From Thermofilaceae archaeon (GTDB lineage: Archaea; Thermoproteota; Thermoprotei; Thermofilales; B69-G16), in contig JALURF010000012.1 in assembly GCA_027017165.1 (NCBI GenBank), positions 1 to 6,613 on the forward strand: a DNA stretch of 6,613 nucleotides, written 5' to 3'. The notes under the pieces are model-generated. The model made no database searches and had not been told where the DNA came from. It saw only the letters and a list, made by a program, of their open reading frames with translations. Numbering within the stretch: the stretch's first letter is position 1; each line of letters starts with the position of its first letter. Both the position numbers and the translations under genes were made by a program. This document shows, piece after piece, positions 6,021 to 6,613 of this stretch.

Positions 6021-6062
6021 TTTTAACATTCACGACGCATAATGCTATATGATGTTAACATT
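6021..6062. promoter_or_regulatory. Possible operator: TTAACATT repeat and ATGTTAACAT palindrome
   Basis: A perfect 10-bp palindrome, ATGTTAACAT, lies at 6052-6061. Its half TTAACATT (6055-6062) recurs as a direct repeat at 6023-6030, 32 bp away, about three helical turns. Both are upstream of the CUT1 TATA candidates, where an activator or repressor could bind. The motif is short and A+T-rich, so chance is a real possibility. Confidence 0.3.
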
Positions 6063-6076
6063 TTTTAGCGCTATGT

Positions 6077-6083
6077 AAAAAAA
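6077..6083 (-). terminator. T-tract terminator after the CooC-like gene
   Basis: A run of seven T on the minus strand (6083-6077) begins 3 bp after the TAG stop at 6089-6087; a second run of six T follows at the complement of A-rich bases only on the other strand and is not counted. Oligo-T tracts directly behind a gene are the usual archaeal intrinsic termination signal. It would separate the CooC transcript from the CUT1 operon. Confidence 0.5.
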
Positions 6084-6086
6084 TAG

Positions 6087-6613
6087 CTAGCTCAAAATGT
6101 CTAGTATCCTATTCTTTAATTCAGATATACTTTCTATTACTGGAGACGAGGGATTGTAATCTATAAGCGCTATGCCCAACATGTCGGCCTTAACTACTGA
6201 AGAATCAAAAGGTATAAAACCTAATATTTTCAAATCTTTTTCTAAATTTTTCCTAATGAATTCTTCATCTTTCTCCGACATAACCTTATTTCCTACAACT
6301 GCTATTCTTTTAACTTCAATTTCCTTTGCAAGCTTATATACCCTCTTAGCGGTTTCTACGGCTTTTATACTAGGCTCAACGACGCACAGCATTATGTCTA
6401 CGCCTCTCGCGGTGCCTCTGCCTAAATGCTCTAAGCCAGCTACCATATCTAAAATGACGACGTCTTTCCGGCCTAGGATCAAGTGCGATAGCAACGCTCT
6501 CAAGAAGGCGTTCTCGGGACAAAGACAGCCAGAACCTCCGGTTCTCACTGTTCCCATAACCAATAATTTTACTCCGTCGGGCCCTACAACTCCGACTTTG
6601 TCGATGATATCGC
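6087..6613 (-). CDS. cooC: CooC-type ATPase, carbon monoxide dehydrogenase maturation factor (partial, N-terminus missing)
   Basis: The protein is a MinD/ParA-type P-loop ATPase that assists nickel insertion into the active-site cluster of Ni-containing CO dehydrogenase. The open frame continues past the right edge: the codons from 6611 on translate to DIIDKVGVVGPDGVKLLVMG, which matches the family upstream of the next motif, so a TTG at 6563 is not the real start. Visible signatures are the GGSGCLCPEN segment, whose Cys-x-Cys pair binds metal at the dimer interface in characterised CooC; the switch region DMVAGLEHLGRGTA; CVVEPS; and the nucleotide-base NKV motif (VVGNKV). About 175 residues are present of the roughly 250 usual; the Walker A loop must lie in the missing part. 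The presence of this gene suggests CO oxidation or a Wood-Ljungdahl pathway, though no CODH gene is in view. Confidence 0.9.
   Translation of the reverse strand, partial: DIIDKVGVVGPDGVKLLVMGTVRTGGSGCLCPENAFLRALLSHLILGRKDVVILDMVAGLEHLGRGTARGVDIMLCVVEPSIKAVETAKRVYKLAKEIEVKRIAVVGNKVMSEKDEEFIRKNLEKDLKILGFIPFDSSVVKADMLGIALIDYNPSSPVIESISELKNRILDILS

Noticed and set aside
6064..6092. Small palindromes TAGCGCTA (6066-6073) and AGCTAGCT (6085-6092)
   Set aside because: They are only 8 bp each, one overlaps the stop codon of the CooC-like gene, and nothing links them to a known site; chance is sufficient.
6555..6563. TTG (6563) or ATG (6557) as the start of the CooC-like gene
   Set aside because: The frame stays open to the window edge and the upstream residues (KVGVVGPDGVKLLVMG) fit the family, so the gene is truncated by the window rather than starting here; a start here would also remove the P-loop.
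1..6613. CRISPR array, tRNA, rRNA, insertion sequence or riboswitch
   Set aside because: No regularly spaced repeats, no cloverleaf-like or conserved rRNA segments, no transposase frame and no terminal inverted repeats were seen; the intergenic gaps are all under 140 bp.

Overview
The window reads as archaeal DNA, probably from an anaerobic and possibly thermophilic member of the Thermoproteota or a related lineage. The evidence is TATA-box promoters in place of -35/-10 boxes, at least one gene placed for leaderless transcription, GTG starts beside ATG, frequent ATA (Ile) and AGA/AGG (Arg) codons, tightly packed genes, and substrate-binding proteins that begin with an uncleaved-looking membrane anchor and have no lipobox cysteine. 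The lineage is an inference; there is no rRNA or other phylogenetic marker in the window.

Left part (1-1918): a CUT2-type (ribose/xylose-like) sugar ABC importer locus. A truncated reading frame leaving the left edge on the minus strand starts with a membrane anchor and is probably the binding protein. Divergent from it, across an 85-bp promoter region, are a single RbsC/XylH-like permease and a single-domain ABC ATPase that overlaps it by 7 bp.

Middle part (1919-2938): an A+T-richer stretch. It holds a 109-residue protein of unknown function with a well-placed TATA box for leaderless expression (embedded in overlapping inverted repeats that may also end the CUT2 transcript), and, on the opposite strand, a small membrane protein resembling the YdjM/PF04307 metal-dependent hydrolases.

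Right part (2939-5947, minus strand): a CUT1-type importer cassette read as binding protein, MalF-like permease, MalG-like permease, with a 13-bp gap and then a 4-bp overlap. No ATPase is present in this cassette; the next gene downstream, 22 bp away, is the YdjM-like gene. It presumably borrows an ATPase encoded elsewhere. The substrates of both importers are not readable from the sequence.

Right edge (6087-6613, minus strand): most of a CooC-type ATPase, the nickel-insertion accessory factor of carbon monoxide dehydrogenase, with its N-terminal P-loop outside the window. It implies that the organism has a Ni-CODH. It ends at a T-tract and is separated from the CUT1 operon by a 139-bp regulatory region with two candidate TATA boxes and an upstream palindrome.

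I see no CRISPR array, RNA gene, insertion sequence or clear novel defence or mobile system. The more interesting points are the overlapping palindromes at 1929-1977, the unrecognised 109-residue protein, and the ATPase-less cassette coupled to a YdjM-like gene.
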